A stretch of 62,054 nt of DNA from an uncultured Verrucomicrobia subdivision 3 bacterium (GCA_903921455.1 CAIXPZ010000129.1:1-62054); one strand, 5' to 3'; shown: positions 31,071 to 39,752, counted from the first letter of the stretch. The notes: generated by a model not told the origin, from the sequence alone. Made by a program: numbers and translations.

Positions 31071-33914
31071 ATGCCGGTTCTTTTCCAACCTGTGTGGATG
31101 CTGCTACTGGTTCCGGTGGCGGTGGCCTGGTGGACTTGGCCGCTGCCGGGCCGCTGGCTGAAAGCTTTGCGGGCGCTGATTTTTCTGCTCGTCGTCCTGG
31201 CGCTGGCACAACTCGCGATAAAACTCCCCGACCGCGCCGGAACGGTCATCGTGGTGGCTGATCGCAGCGAATCCATGCCCGCCAACGCCGCCGCATCCGA
31301 AAAAGAAATCATCAGCCTGCTGCACAAGTCCATGGGACCGCGCGATCAGTTGGGCGTTGTTTCGTTCGGACGCGATGCCGCCGTAGAGCAGTCGCCGCAA
31401 CGAGGTGAATTTGCCGGGTTCACGGCACAAGTGGGCACGGATCATTCGCGTTTGAACGACGCGCTTGAATCAGCCTTGTCCTTGATGCCGCCGGATGGCG
31501 GCGGACGCATTCTGGTCCTGTCGGATGGCAAGTGGACCGGCAAAAATCCGGCCATCGCCGCCGCCCGCGCCGCCGGTCGCGGCGTGGCCGTTGATTATCG
31601 GCTACTCGCACGCACGCCGGTGGGCGATGTGGCCATTCAAAGCTTTCTCACGCCATCCTGGGTCCGGCCCGGTCAGGCCTTCGTCTTGAATGCCTGGGTG
31701 CAATCGCCCGCCGAACAGGAAATCCGATATCAGCTCCGGCGCGGGGATGAAATCATTTCCGCCGGAACGAAAACCCTATCCGCCGGGCGCTCGCGATTAA
31801 TTTTTCGCGACCGCGCATCCAAGGCGGGCATAAACGAATATGTGATCACGATTCAAGGCACGCAAGCCGACCCGGTGCCTGAAAACAACTCAGCCCGTGC
31901 GCTTGTCGGCGTGGAAGGTTCCCGACCGATTCTAGTGGTTTCCTCGGCGGCGGATAATTCTGGACTGGTGAAATTACTACGCGCCGGTGGAGTCGAGACC
32001 GTGGGTAAATCTCCAACCCAATGCCAGTGGTCGCTCGAAGCCCTCTCGCAGTATTCCGCCGTGCTGTTGGAAAATGTCCCGGCCGGACAGATTGGGATGA
32101 GCGGCATGGAGACACTGGCTGCATGGGTCGAGGAGACCGGCAGCGGGCTGGCGATGACCGGCGGGCAAAAATCTTACGGACCCGGCGGCTACTTCAAGTC
32201 GCCGCTGGAACGGGTGCTGCCCGTCTCGATGGAAATGCGCAAGGAGCATCGCAAGTTAAGTGTGGCGGTCGTGGTGGCGCTCGACCGTTCCGGCAGCATG
32301 TCCATGCCAGCGGGCGGCGGACGCATCAAGATGGATCTGGCCGACCTCGGCACGGTGCAGGTGCTGGATCTATTGTCGCCCATGGACGAAATCGGCGTGT
32401 TCGCCGTGGACACCACGCCACATGAGATTGTCCCGTTGGACACGGTGGAAAGAAACCTATCCTATCGCAATCAAATCCTGGCCATCGGCTCGATGGGCGG
32501 CGGTATTTATATTTACGAAGCACTGGTGGCATCAGCGCGGATGATTTCCGGTGCGCAGGCCCAGACCAAGCACATCATTCTTTTTGCCGACGCGTCAGAC
32601 TCGGAGCAGTCCATGCACTACGAAGAGATAGTGGACAAACTGCGCGAGGCCGGCGTGACGGTCAGCGTCGTCGGCTTGGGCACGGATCACGATTGCGATG
32701 CGAATCTGCTCAGGGACATCGCGCGGCGCGGCGGCGGCGAATGTTATTTCAGCGACAACCCCGATGAAATACCGCGCATTTTCGCACAAGACACGTTCAC
32801 CATCGCGCGCAGCACATTCATTGACCAACCGACACCGTTTCAAATCACTGCCGGGTATTCGCTGCTTGGCTCCCCACCGGCGGCGGCGCCGGCGGCGCTT
32901 GGCGGCTACAATCTCTGTTACCTCCGGCCGCAAGCCAACCTTGCCGCCGTTACCACCGACGAATATAAGGCGCCCGTCGTCGCGTCGTGGAATGCTGGCA
33001 ACGGCCGCGTCCTCTGCTACCTCGGCGAGGCGGATGGAAAATACAGCGGCGACTTGGCGCACTGGAATCAGGCCGGAGAATTTTATGCGACGCTCGCGCG
33101 CTGGGTCGAAGGCCAGCATCAGCCATTGCCCGACGATCTGCTGCTGACACAGGATATCCGCGATGGCGTTTGCGTGGTGCAACTTCATCTCGATCCGGCA
33201 CGCAAAACAGAATTTTTTTTTACCCTCCCCAGCATCCGAGTGCTGCATGGCATTCCCGGTGCCGCCCCAGCGAAGGAAACCGTGGCGTTGCAATGGAAAA
33301 ATGCCGACCTGCTCGAAGCTGTGATTCCGATCGGCGGGCGCGAGACGGTATTGAACACGGTCGAGATTACGGGTCAGCAGCCCGTCACCCTGCCGGCGGC
33401 GTGCCTGCCGTATTCGCCGGAATACGCGCCTGACCAACCAGGTCGGGGAGCCGCGACGCTCGCACAAATCGCAACGACAACAGGTGGAAAAGAACGTGTC
33501 GAGATACCGAAGATCTGGAACGAGTTACCCATCAAATCTCGCTTCGTCGAACTGGCGCCATGGTTGCTAGTTCTGGCTACGCTTTTGTTTCTGCTGGAGA
33601 TTTTGGAGCGGCGCACCGGCTGGGTTTCACGCTGCTTCAAGCTTCAACCAGCCGGGGTTACCATTGAGCCGGGGGAGACAAAAACTTCCAGCACCGCCCC
33701 GGAAGAAAAACCAGTTTTCCCGTGGCTGATTCGCAAGCCCGCGCACAAAACCAAGACACCAACCGACACCAAAACCATCACGCGGCCGGCGGATACCGCT
33801 GCGCCATCGCAACCAAGCACCGCGCCAGAGAAACCAGCCGACACCGAATCCGCGATTGACGCCTTGCGCAAAGCTCGCGAACGCGCGAACCGACGCACGG
33901 ATAAAGATCGTTAG
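31071..33914 (+). CDS. Large membrane protein with two vWA domains
   Basis: 947 residues. Two membrane segments at the N-terminus (about 5-20 and 30-50) are followed by a first vWA domain (VVVADRSESM, MIDAS DxSxS), a beta domain, a glutamine-amidotransferase-like domain (SRPILVVSSAADN onwards, about 285-385) and a second vWA domain (VVALDRSGSMSMP, about 400-590). A further beta domain leads to a last membrane segment (about 828-845) and a Pro/Thr/Lys-rich tail of about 90 residues that is cytoplasmic and probably disordered. Both MIDAS sites are complete, so both domains may bind Mg-dependent partners. It ends the MoxR operon. Confidence 0.85.
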   Translation: MPVLFQPVWMLLLVPVAVAWWTWPLPGRWLKALRALIFLLVVLALAQLAIKLPDRAGTVIVVADRSESMPANAAASEKEIISLLHKSMGPRDQLGVVSFGRDAAVEQSPQRGEFAGFTAQVGTDHSRLNDALESALSLMPPDGGGRILVLSDGKWTGKNPAIAAARAAGRGVAVDYRLLARTPVGDVAIQSFLTPSWVRPGQAFVLNAWVQSPAEQEIRYQLRRGDEIISAGTKTLSAGRSRLIFRDRASKAGINEYVITIQGTQADPVPENNSARALVGVEGSRPILVVSSAADNSGLVKLLRAGGVETVGKSPTQCQWSLEALSQYSAVLLENVPAGQIGMSGMETLAAWVEETGSGLAMTGGQKSYGPGGYFKSPLERVLPVSMEMRKEHRKLSVAVVVALDRSGSMSMPAGGGRIKMDLADLGTVQVLDLLSPMDEIGVFAVDTTPHEIVPLDTVERNLSYRNQILAIGSMGGGIYIYEALVASARMISGAQAQTKHIILFADASDSEQSMHYEEIVDKLREAGVTVSVVGLGTDHDCDANLLRDIARRGGGECYFSDNPDEIPRIFAQDTFTIARSTFIDQPTPFQITAGYSLLGSPPAAAPAALGGYNLCYLRPQANLAAVTTDEYKAPVVASWNAGNGRVLCYLGEADGKYSGDLAHWNQAGEFYATLARWVEGQHQPLPDDLLLTQDIRDGVCVVQLHLDPARKTEFFFTLPSIRVLHGIPGAAPAKETVALQWKNADLLEAVIPIGGRETVLNTVEITGQQPVTLPAACLPYSPEYAPDQPGRGAATLAQIATTTGGKERVEIPKIWNELPIKSRFVELAPWLLVLATLLFLLEILERRTGWVSRCFKLQPAGVTIEPGETKTSSTAPEEKPVFPWLIRKPAHKTKTPTDTKTITRPADTAAPSQPSTAPEKPADTESAIDALRKARERANRRTDKDR

Positions 33915-34051
33915 CTAGTATATCCGTTTGTTCAGACGCAGCACGGTTGCCACCACCAGAATATAGTAAATGAAAGGGGCCCTATCAGGACACCCTGCAC
34001 GACAATTTCGGCAATCTGATTTCCCAAGATTGATTGCGTAACGGGTTTCTG
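33915..34051 (-). pseudogene. Fragment of a small membrane protein, frameshifted
   Basis: Reading leftwards after a stop at about 34052, one frame gives KPVTQSILGNQIAEIVVQGV and continues to LIGP; the neighbouring frame then gives FIYYILVVATVLRLNKRIY and a TAG at 33915. The two pieces join across a GGGGCCCC run near 33980, where a one-base slip would restore one reading frame of about 40 residues. Both parts look like real membrane-protein sequence. No start codon is evident. It could be the C-terminal leftover of a lost gene, or noise; I see no promoter for it. Confidence 0.3.
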
Positions 34052-34064
34052 TTACTGAATCGGC

Positions 34065-34898
34065 GTGCCCGATCCAAGCCTGTTACTCCTCATCCCGGCT
34101 TACAACGAAGAAGCGCGCATCGAACCGGTGCTGCGCGAGTTCGCAGATTTTTTCGGGCGCAATTATTCCGGCCCGTTCCAACTGGTTGTGGTTCTCAACG
34201 GTTGCCGCGATAACACGCTGGGCGTGGTGCAGAGCGTGGCAAAGGATTCTTCCTGCATCGGCTGGTTGGATTTTCCCGCAGCCATCGGCAAAGGCGGCGC
34301 ACTGATCGAGGGACTAAAGCTAGCGGGCAAGGCGGATTTGATCGGCTATGTGGACGCGGATGGTGCGACGCCGCCGCACGCTTATCTGGATCTGGTTAAA
34401 AAAATTGGCACGCCGGATTGCGTAATCGGGTCGCGCTGGCTGCCGGGCGCGGTGATTCATCAGTCACAGACAGGGAACCGCCAGTTTGCCAGCCGCGTTT
34501 TTCATTTTATCGTGCAGTCGCTGTTCTGGATGAACATCCGCGACACGCAATGCGGCGCGAAGGTGATGAAGCGCGAAGTCGCCGAAAAAATCCATCCAAC
34601 TCTGCGCATCGCCGACATGGCGTTCGACATCAATCTGCTCTACTCCATGAAGCGCGCCGGCTTCCAGATCCTCGAAGTGCCGACGGAATGGACAGACAAG
34701 GCTGGTTCCAAGGTCGCGCTGGGGCGTTCGTCGCTGACAATGTTTTTATCCGTGGTGCGGGTGCGGCTGATTTATTCGCCGTTCTATAAATTACTCCGCC
34801 CCTTGCGTCCGCTCGAGGCGTGGGTTTATAAAAAATTGCGCGCCCCCCTGCCATTACCCGCAACTCAGACTTCAGCGCAACAAAACCCATCGGAGTGA
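34065..34898 (+). CDS. Family 2 glycosyltransferase (dolichyl-phosphate-sugar synthase-like)
   Basis: 277 residues from a GTG. The GT-A fold is complete: LLLLIPAYNEEARIEPVL at the N-terminus, VVVLNGCRDNT, GKGGALIEGLKLA, and the metal-binding DxD in IGYVDADGATPP (about residue 98). QCGAKVMKRE and EVPTEWTDKAGSKV follow, the usual C-terminal blocks of this subgroup. No membrane anchor is visible, so it would act on lipid-linked substrate from the cytoplasm. The flippase gene converging from the right fits a role in lipid-linked polysaccharide synthesis. Acceptor and donor are unknown. Confidence 0.9.
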   Translation: MPDPSLLLLIPAYNEEARIEPVLREFADFFGRNYSGPFQLVVVLNGCRDNTLGVVQSVAKDSSCIGWLDFPAAIGKGGALIEGLKLAGKADLIGYVDADGATPPHAYLDLVKKIGTPDCVIGSRWLPGAVIHQSQTGNRQFASRVFHFIVQSLFWMNIRDTQCGAKVMKREVAEKIHPTLRIADMAFDINLLYSMKRAGFQILEVPTEWTDKAGSKVALGRSSLTMFLSVVRVRLIYSPFYKLLRPLRPLEAWVYKKLRAPLPLPATQTSAQQNPSE

Positions 34899-34923
34899 AC
34901 GCCCGCTCGAAACGTTTCGCAAT

Positions 34924-36210
34924 TTATCTGCTGGCTTTGGGGCTTTTCACAACCCAAGTAAACCACCCGCAGACCAGAAACAGTAGCAGGTTGAAAGCCC
35001 CAAGCGTTTGTAGCACCACGGCGAGCTTGCCGGGAAAATGATTTAACATCGCCGGCAGCGTAAAACCATAGGCAACCGCCAGCACCACCATGAACGGCAC
35101 CACGGTGAAACGTCCGCGCGCCAGCAGGTCGTTGACCATCACGTTCGCCAGCGCCAGCGGCACCATCGCCGCCGCATACCACGGCAGGAGCGCCGTCGTG
35201 GCGGCGACATAACTGGTCTTGTAAACAAACTTCACCATCACCGGGCCGACCAGCCACAAGCCGAGTCCGCCGCAAATCGCCAGCACCGCCGTGCCCAACA
35301 CGACCAGATTGAATAGATTACTCTTTTCTGATTTCGCCGCCGCGTGGACGATTTTGGGAAACATCACCGCCGCCAGCGGCAGGACCAGCCAAAGCAGTGC
35401 GCGCGACAATGTACCCGCCGCCACATAAGGCGCCATTTCGTCACCGGTGAAATACGCCTTCGCGAACATCGTGTCCGCCGTGAACATGAACTGGCACGCC
35501 CCGAAGCCAAATAGCAGCGGCATAATTTGGCGAAGCAAGCCTTTACCATCAAACTTCTCAGTCTTTAGCGTCCACAAATCCCGAGTCCGCCAGACGGCGA
35601 TGAAAGCCGCCAAACCAATGCCGATCAATGCGCCCGACATCATTCCCGCCGCACCCAAGCCCAACGCCAGCACGAGCAACGCCGCTGCGGCAAAACGCCC
35701 CACACCACCGAAAATTGAAGCCCAGCCGAGCCAGAAAAAATCCTGCCGCCCCTGTAATATCCCACAGAACATCGGCAACCACAGTGACGCAAGGATTAAT
35801 GGCAGCGTCACCCACAAACCAAGTGCGTCCGGCAAATGCCAGCCCGCGACGATTTGTTTCTGAAAAAATAAAACCGTCAGAGCGCCAACAATCCACACGA
35901 TGAACGTCCACAACCACGCCAGCCGGATCAGTCCCGACAACTGGCGCTCGCGGCCTGTGGCCAATGCCAGCGCCGATTGTTGCGCGAAAACCATCTGCAA
36001 CGGCATGGTTGGCAGACAAGCCACCACCATCAGCAGCGTGCCGAACGCCGCGTATTGCGATTCGGGAATGGACTTGGATAGGAAATGCACGCCCCACGTC
36101 ATCGCGCCGCCCGCGATGTTGGCGATCATCAGCCAGCCGCTCTGGCGAAAAAACGCCGCGTGCGGCTTGTGGTCAATCGTTGGAATAGATGGCGGTTTTT
36201 CGGCAGACAT
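34924..36210 (-). CDS. Polysaccharide flippase (MOP/oligosaccharide-translocase type)
   Basis: 428 residues with about 12 membrane segments spread evenly from residue 24 to 423. The start FRQSGWLMIANIAGGAMTWG and the repeated pattern of helices with short loops match the Wzx/MATE superfamily; charged residues in the early helices are few, as in flippases. It should move lipid-linked sugar across the inner membrane. It converges on the glycosyltransferase gene (25 bp between stops) and lies 30 bp downstream of the M20 peptidase gene on the same strand, so it may be co-transcribed with that gene. Substrate unknown. Confidence 0.85.
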   Translation of the reverse strand: MSAEKPPSIPTIDHKPHAAFFRQSGWLMIANIAGGAMTWGVHFLSKSIPESQYAAFGTLLMVVACLPTMPLQMVFAQQSALALATGRERQLSGLIRLAWLWTFIVWIVGALTVLFFQKQIVAGWHLPDALGLWVTLPLILASLWLPMFCGILQGRQDFFWLGWASIFGGVGRFAAAALLVLALGLGAAGMMSGALIGIGLAAFIAVWRTRDLWTLKTEKFDGKGLLRQIMPLLFGFGACQFMFTADTMFAKAYFTGDEMAPYVAAGTLSRALLWLVLPLAAVMFPKIVHAAAKSEKSNLFNLVVLGTAVLAICGGLGLWLVGPVMVKFVYKTSYVAATTALLPWYAAAMVPLALANVMVNDLLARGRFTVVPFMVVLAVAYGFTLPAMLNHFPGKLAVVLQTLGAFNLLLFLVCGWFTWVVKSPKASR

Positions 36211-36240
36211 AGATTTTGGACAATACGCAAGCGGGGCCGT

Positions 36241-37365
36241 TCAGGGAAGTGATTTCAAGAAATTCAACAGCATATCTTTTCCGTGCTCCAGCGAAACCAG
36301 TGAAATCCACTCGTCCGCCGTGTGCGCTTGCGCAATGTCGCCTGGTCCGAACACTACGCTCGGAATCCCGCCCGCCGACAACACCGCCGCGTCGCAAAAA
36401 TAATCCACGCCGAGCGGGCATAATTGGCCGGTCGCGCGCATAAAACTTTTGACGAGTGGCAGCTTAGGATTAGTCTCCAGTGGCAGGGCGGGCGCAAGTT
36501 TGGTGCTAAAAAACTTGGCGGACAGTTTTTTCACCTTTAACAACGCCGCCATTTCCCGGCGGACGGATGCTTCTGTCTCACCCGGCAGCGTGCGCCGATC
36601 AATGGCTATGATGCAGCTGTCCGGCACAATGTTCGGCTGGGTGCCGCCGGAAATTTTTCCCACGTTCACCGTGCCCGCGCCGAGCAGTTTATGTTTCCGC
36701 CGCTTCAACTGCGCCGCATAATCCGTTTCCAGCACATTTACGATGCGCGCCATTTCATGCACGGCATTCTGCCCAAGGTGCGGTGTGGCGCCGTGGGCCG
36801 CACGCCCGCACGTGGCAAGCTCCAGCCACAAGCTGCCTTTGTGCGCCGTGACGACCTGAAGTTTGGTCGGCTCGCCGACAATGGCCAGGTTCGCCTTAAA
36901 TCCGCCGGCTGCCAAAGCGCGGGAGCCGGCTTGAGCGTGTTCCTCATCAATCAATCCGGCGAAGACAATTTCTGTTTCCTGCGGTCGGGATTTGGAATTA
37001 GCCAATTCGCACAGCGCAGCGAGCATGGCGGCAACGGAACCTTTCGTGTCGCAGGCTCCGCGACCATGCAGGCGGCCGTGCTTGCGCTGCGGAATAAATT
37101 GCCGCCCATCCGCGCCAACCGTGTCCAGATGCGGCGCTAGTAAAATAATCTGCTTGATTGGGTTGCGTGGCAACAGTCGCACGATGACGTTGGATCGTCC
37201 AGGCAAGACTTTTTGGAATTCCACATCCAGACCGGCGCGGGCGGCGGTGGCAGCCAAAAATTCTGCGGCGTTTTTTTCACCGGCTTGCGGATGGCGTGGT
37301 GACAAGAAAGCAGGATTCACGCTCGGCAAAGCGATGAGTTCAGCCAGCAACTTTTCTGTGCGCAT
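36241..37365 (-). CDS. M20-family metallopeptidase (ArgE/DapE-like deacylase)
   Basis: 374 residues from ATG 37365 (a GTG lies directly before it). The M20 metal ligands can be seen: His-Asp in LLAPHLDTVGADG, Asp in GRGACDTKGSVAAML, the catalytic Glu-Glu in LIDEEHAQAGSRAL and a later His in GPGDIAQAHTADEW. The dimerisation (lid) domain lies at about 185-295 (CGRAAHGATPHLGQNAVHEM). Likely substrates are N-acetylornithine or N-acyl amino acids; the sequence alone does not decide. No arginine-synthesis gene is close, although an arginine decarboxylase gene lies at the far end of the window. The tRNA-Tyr gene lies just upstream on the same strand's other side. Confidence 0.85.
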   Translation of the reverse strand: MRTEKLLAELIALPSVNPAFLSPRHPQAGEKNAAEFLAATAARAGLDVEFQKVLPGRSNVIVRLLPRNPIKQIILLAPHLDTVGADGRQFIPQRKHGRLHGRGACDTKGSVAAMLAALCELANSKSRPQETEIVFAGLIDEEHAQAGSRALAAGGFKANLAIVGEPTKLQVVTAHKGSLWLELATCGRAAHGATPHLGQNAVHEMARIVNVLETDYAAQLKRRKHKLLGAGTVNVGKISGGTQPNIVPDSCIIAIDRRTLPGETEASVRREMAALLKVKKLSAKFFSTKLAPALPLETNPKLPLVKSFMRATGQLCPLGVDYFCDAAVLSAGGIPSVVFGPGDIAQAHTADEWISLVSLEHGKDMLLNFLKSLP

Positions 37366-37430
37366 CACCTGAAGAGAATGTCACAGCCGGCGCCCGGACG
37401 AAAGGGAATTGCCGCCCGAAGCTGCGAAAG

Positions 37431-37516
37431 TGGTGGTAGGTGATGGATTCGAACCATCGAAGGCGTAAGCCGACAGATTTACAGTCTGCACCCTTTAGCC
37501 ACTTGGATAACCTACC
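37431..37516 (-). tRNA. tRNA-Tyr (GTA)
   Basis: Reading leftwards, the acceptor stem GGTAGGT/ACCTACC pairs fully over seven bases, the discriminator is A and the CCA end is encoded (37431-37433). The anticodon is GTA (37480-37482) in the loop CTGTAAA. The T arm carries GGTTCGAATCC. The variable arm is long, making 86 bases in all, as expected for bacterial tRNA-Tyr. The D arm reads CCAAGTGGCTAAAGG. Confidence 0.97.
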
Positions 37517-37531
37517 ACGAAAGGGATGCGT

Positions 37532-37560
37532 ATTAAGCCATGTCCCGACCCGCTTGTCAA
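37532..37560 (-). promoter_or_regulatory. Sigma-70 promoter of tRNA-Tyr
   Basis: On the minus strand, a perfect -35 TTGACA (37555-37560) is followed after 17 bases by CTTAAT (37532-37537) as -10. Transcription would start near 37525, about ten bases before the mature tRNA 5' end at 37516. This is the clearest promoter in the window. Confidence 0.7.
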
Positions 37561-37629
37561 TCCGCCGGCTTGCAAAAACCAGGGCCCGCATGCTGGCGGC
37601 AAGGAGCCGCAATTTTCCTTGGCCATCCT

Positions 37630-37659
37630 ACTATGACACTTTTTACTATGACACTTTTC
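37630..37659 (+). repeat. 15-bp tandem repeat upstream of ffh
   Basis: ACTATGACACTTTTT (37630-37644) is followed at once by ACTATGACACTTTTC (37645-37659), one mismatch in the last base. It lies 44 bases before the ffh start, inside the likely promoter or leader region. It could be a protein-binding pair or a recent duplication. Confidence 0.8.
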
Positions 37660-37702
37660 CTTTGAATTTGTGTGGCGAGTCAATTTGTTTTAGGCTGGTC
37701 GG

Positions 37703-39046
37703 ATGTTCGATTCGTTAAGCAGCAAGCTCCAAAACGCCTTTAAGAACCTGCGCGGCCTCGGGAAAATTTCCGAAGCCAACGTCGGCGACGCTTTGCGCGA
37801 GGTGCGAATGGCCTTGCTCGAAGCCGATGTGAACTTCAAGGTCGCCCGCGATTTCATTGAGCGCGTCAAGACCAAGTCGCTGGGCGCGGAAGTCATCACC
37901 AGCGTCCAGCCCGGCCAGCAGATCATCAAATTCGTCAGCGACGAACTGACGGATTTGCTGGGCTCGCAAAATGCCGCTCTGAATCTTTCCGGTAATCCGA
38001 GCTGCCTGATGCTGGTCGGTTTGCACGGCGCAGGCAAAACCACTTCCGCCGGGAAGCTGGCGCGGTTGCTCAAGAAACAAGGTCGCGCGCCGCTGCTGGT
38101 GGCGGCGGATGTGTATCGTCCGGCGGCGATGGATCAGCTGGAAACGCTCGGCAAACAGGTAGAAGTGCCGGTGTTCCTCAAGCGCGGCGAGACGGATGTG
38201 TTGAAAATCGCGCGCGAGGCTTTGGCCTTTGCCAACACCAACAATTGCAACGTCGTCATCTTCGACACCGCGGGCCGTTTACAGATTGACGAGCCACTCG
38301 TGCAGGAACTCGTCCGCTTGCGCGATCTCGTGAAGCCGCAGGAAATTTTGCTCGTGCTCGACGCCGCCACCGGCCAAGAAGCGGTGAACGTCGCCACGCA
38401 TTTCGACCAGGCGCTGAACATCACCGGCTCCATCCTCACCAAACTCGACGGCGATGCGCGCGGCGGCGCGGCGTTGAGCCTGAAAAGCGTCACCGGCAAG
38501 CCGATCAAGTTTGCCGGCGTTGGCGAAAAATTGGACGAGTTCGAACCCTTTCATCCCGAACGCATGGCGTCACGCATTTTGGGCATGGGCGACGTGGTCA
38601 GTTTGGTTGAGAAAGCCGCCGAGGCCGTGAACGAGGAAGATGCCAAGCGCATGGAGGAAAAGATGCGCAAGGGTGAGTTTTCGCTGGAAGACTTTCTGGA
38701 GCAGTTACGCGCGATGAAAAAACTGGGCTCGCTCGAAAGCATCATGAAAATGCTGCCCGGCGGCGGCGATGCCCTGAAACAGATGGATATCGGCAAGCAA
38801 GAGCAGGAATTCAAACGCATGGAAGGCATGGTTTGCGCGATGACGCTGAAGGAGCGGCGCAATCCGGTGATTCTCAACGCCAGCCGCCGCCGCCGCATCG
38901 CCGCCGGGAGCGGCGTGACGGTGACGGAGCTGAACACGATGCTCAATAAATTTTTCCAGATGCAGACGATGATGAAAAAGATGGGCAAGATGTCCAAGAT
39001 GATGGGGAAGATGGGCGGTGCCATGCCGGGGATATTCCGACGTTGA
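37703..39046 (+). CDS. ffh: Signal recognition particle GTPase Ffh
   Basis: 447 residues, normal length. The N domain (about 1-90) is followed by the G domain: G1 VGLHGAGKTTSAGKLA (about 105), DVYRPAAMDQL, IFDTAGRLQID (G3) and TKLDGDARGGAALS (G4/G5 region). The M domain (about 300-447) holds a Met-rich groove for signal peptides and SRP RNA (SRRRRIAAGSGVTVTELN) and ends in a Met/Lys-rich tail (QMQTMMKKMGKMSKMM). It directs membrane proteins to the Sec translocon together with FtsY and SRP RNA. No ffs RNA gene was seen in the window. It is transcribed alone, after a tRNA-Tyr gene on the other strand. Confidence 0.97.
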   Translation: MFDSLSSKLQNAFKNLRGLGKISEANVGDALREVRMALLEADVNFKVARDFIERVKTKSLGAEVITSVQPGQQIIKFVSDELTDLLGSQNAALNLSGNPSCLMLVGLHGAGKTTSAGKLARLLKKQGRAPLLVAADVYRPAAMDQLETLGKQVEVPVFLKRGETDVLKIAREALAFANTNNCNVVIFDTAGRLQIDEPLVQELVRLRDLVKPQEILLVLDAATGQEAVNVATHFDQALNITGSILTKLDGDARGGAALSLKSVTGKPIKFAGVGEKLDEFEPFHPERMASRILGMGDVVSLVEKAAEAVNEEDAKRMEEKMRKGEFSLEDFLEQLRAMKKLGSLESIMKMLPGGGDALKQMDIGKQEQEFKRMEGMVCAMTLKERRNPVILNASRRRRIAAGSGVTVTELNTMLNKFFQMQTMMKKMGKMSKMMGKMGGAMPGIFRR

Positions 39047-39061
39047 TTTACTTTTGCGAGT

Positions 39062-39097
39062 GTGCCAACCGTGCCAACCGCAACGACTGTTGGCACA
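39062..39097 (+). repeat. Tandem GTGCCAACC pair facing an inverted copy
   Basis: GTGCCAACC occurs twice in a row (39062-39070, 39071-39079); GTTGGCAC (39089-39096) is the inverse of either copy and could pair with one or the other as an 8-9-bp stem. Two further TTGGCA words lie closer to the small heat-shock gene (near 39193 and 39223). There is no T run, so this is not a standard terminator for ffh. It may be a regulatory region of the heat-shock gene. Confidence 0.5.
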
Positions 39098-39257
39098 ATT
39101 CCCTGTGCCATAATTTTCCAGTTCACTAGATCTCGCCAGAACACAATTTCAGAAAACCTTTGATTTCATTGGTTTTTTCACCATCGGCCACGTTGGCATT
39201 GCGCAAGCTAAATAAAAGTGGTTGGCAATTTAACCATTAAACGAAAGGAACATGATT

Positions 39258-39689
39258 ATGAAATTGATGCAATATCAACGTCTCGGACTGGCGTGGCCGA
39301 CTTTTGGCCGACTGACCAGCTGGCAAGATGAACTGGATCGTTTGTTTGAAGCGCCGATGACCACGTGGGCGCCGGCTTTGGATGTCCATGAGGACAAGGA
39401 CAACTTCAGCATCCGCGTGGAACTGCCCGGCATGAAGCGCGAAGACATCGAAGTCTCGCTGCAAGACGGCGCGCTGGTCATCTCCGGCGAACGCAAGGAA
39501 GAGAAGGTTCACGAAGGCACCGAAGTGCATCGGCAGGAACGGTTTTACGGCCGGTTCTCCCGGGCACTCACCCTGCCATCGGCGGTAGCGGGCGATAAGG
39601 TAAAGGCACAATATAAGGATGGCATCCTGACCGTCACGTTGCCCAAGGCTGAAGAAGCCACACCAAAAGCCATTACCGTCAGCGAATAA
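39258..39689 (+). CDS. Hsp20-family small heat-shock protein
   Basis: 143 residues from ATG 39258, placed eight bases after an AGGA site; ATG 39252 is in frame but too close to it. The alpha-crystallin domain (about 38-130) has VELPGMKREDIEVSLQDG, LVISGERKEEK, RFYGRFSRALTLPSAV and VKAQYKDGILTVTLPKAEE. The C-terminal I-x-I-type anchor is weak (AITVSE). These ATP-independent chaperones hold unfolding proteins until refolding. The upstream region has repeated TTGGCA words and no CIRCE element. A strong terminator follows. Confidence 0.95.
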   Translation: MKLMQYQRLGLAWPTFGRLTSWQDELDRLFEAPMTTWAPALDVHEDKDNFSIRVELPGMKREDIEVSLQDGALVISGERKEEKVHEGTEVHRQERFYGRFSRALTLPSAVAGDKVKAQYKDGILTVTLPKAEEATPKAITVSE

Positions 39690-39704
39690 CCCGTGTTAAA
39701 AAGC

Positions 39705-39737
39705 AAAAGGCGGGAACTTGATTGGTTCCCGCCTTTT
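39705..39737 (+). terminator. Bidirectional intrinsic terminator
   Basis: AAAAGGCGGGAAC (39705-39717) pairs perfectly with GTTCCCGCCTTTT (39725-39737) around a seven-base loop. The stem ends in A/T runs on both sides, so it works for the small heat-shock gene on the plus strand and for the DUF4337-like gene on the minus strand, which converge here. Confidence 0.92.
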
Positions 39738-39752
39738 GTCATCCGACGCTTT

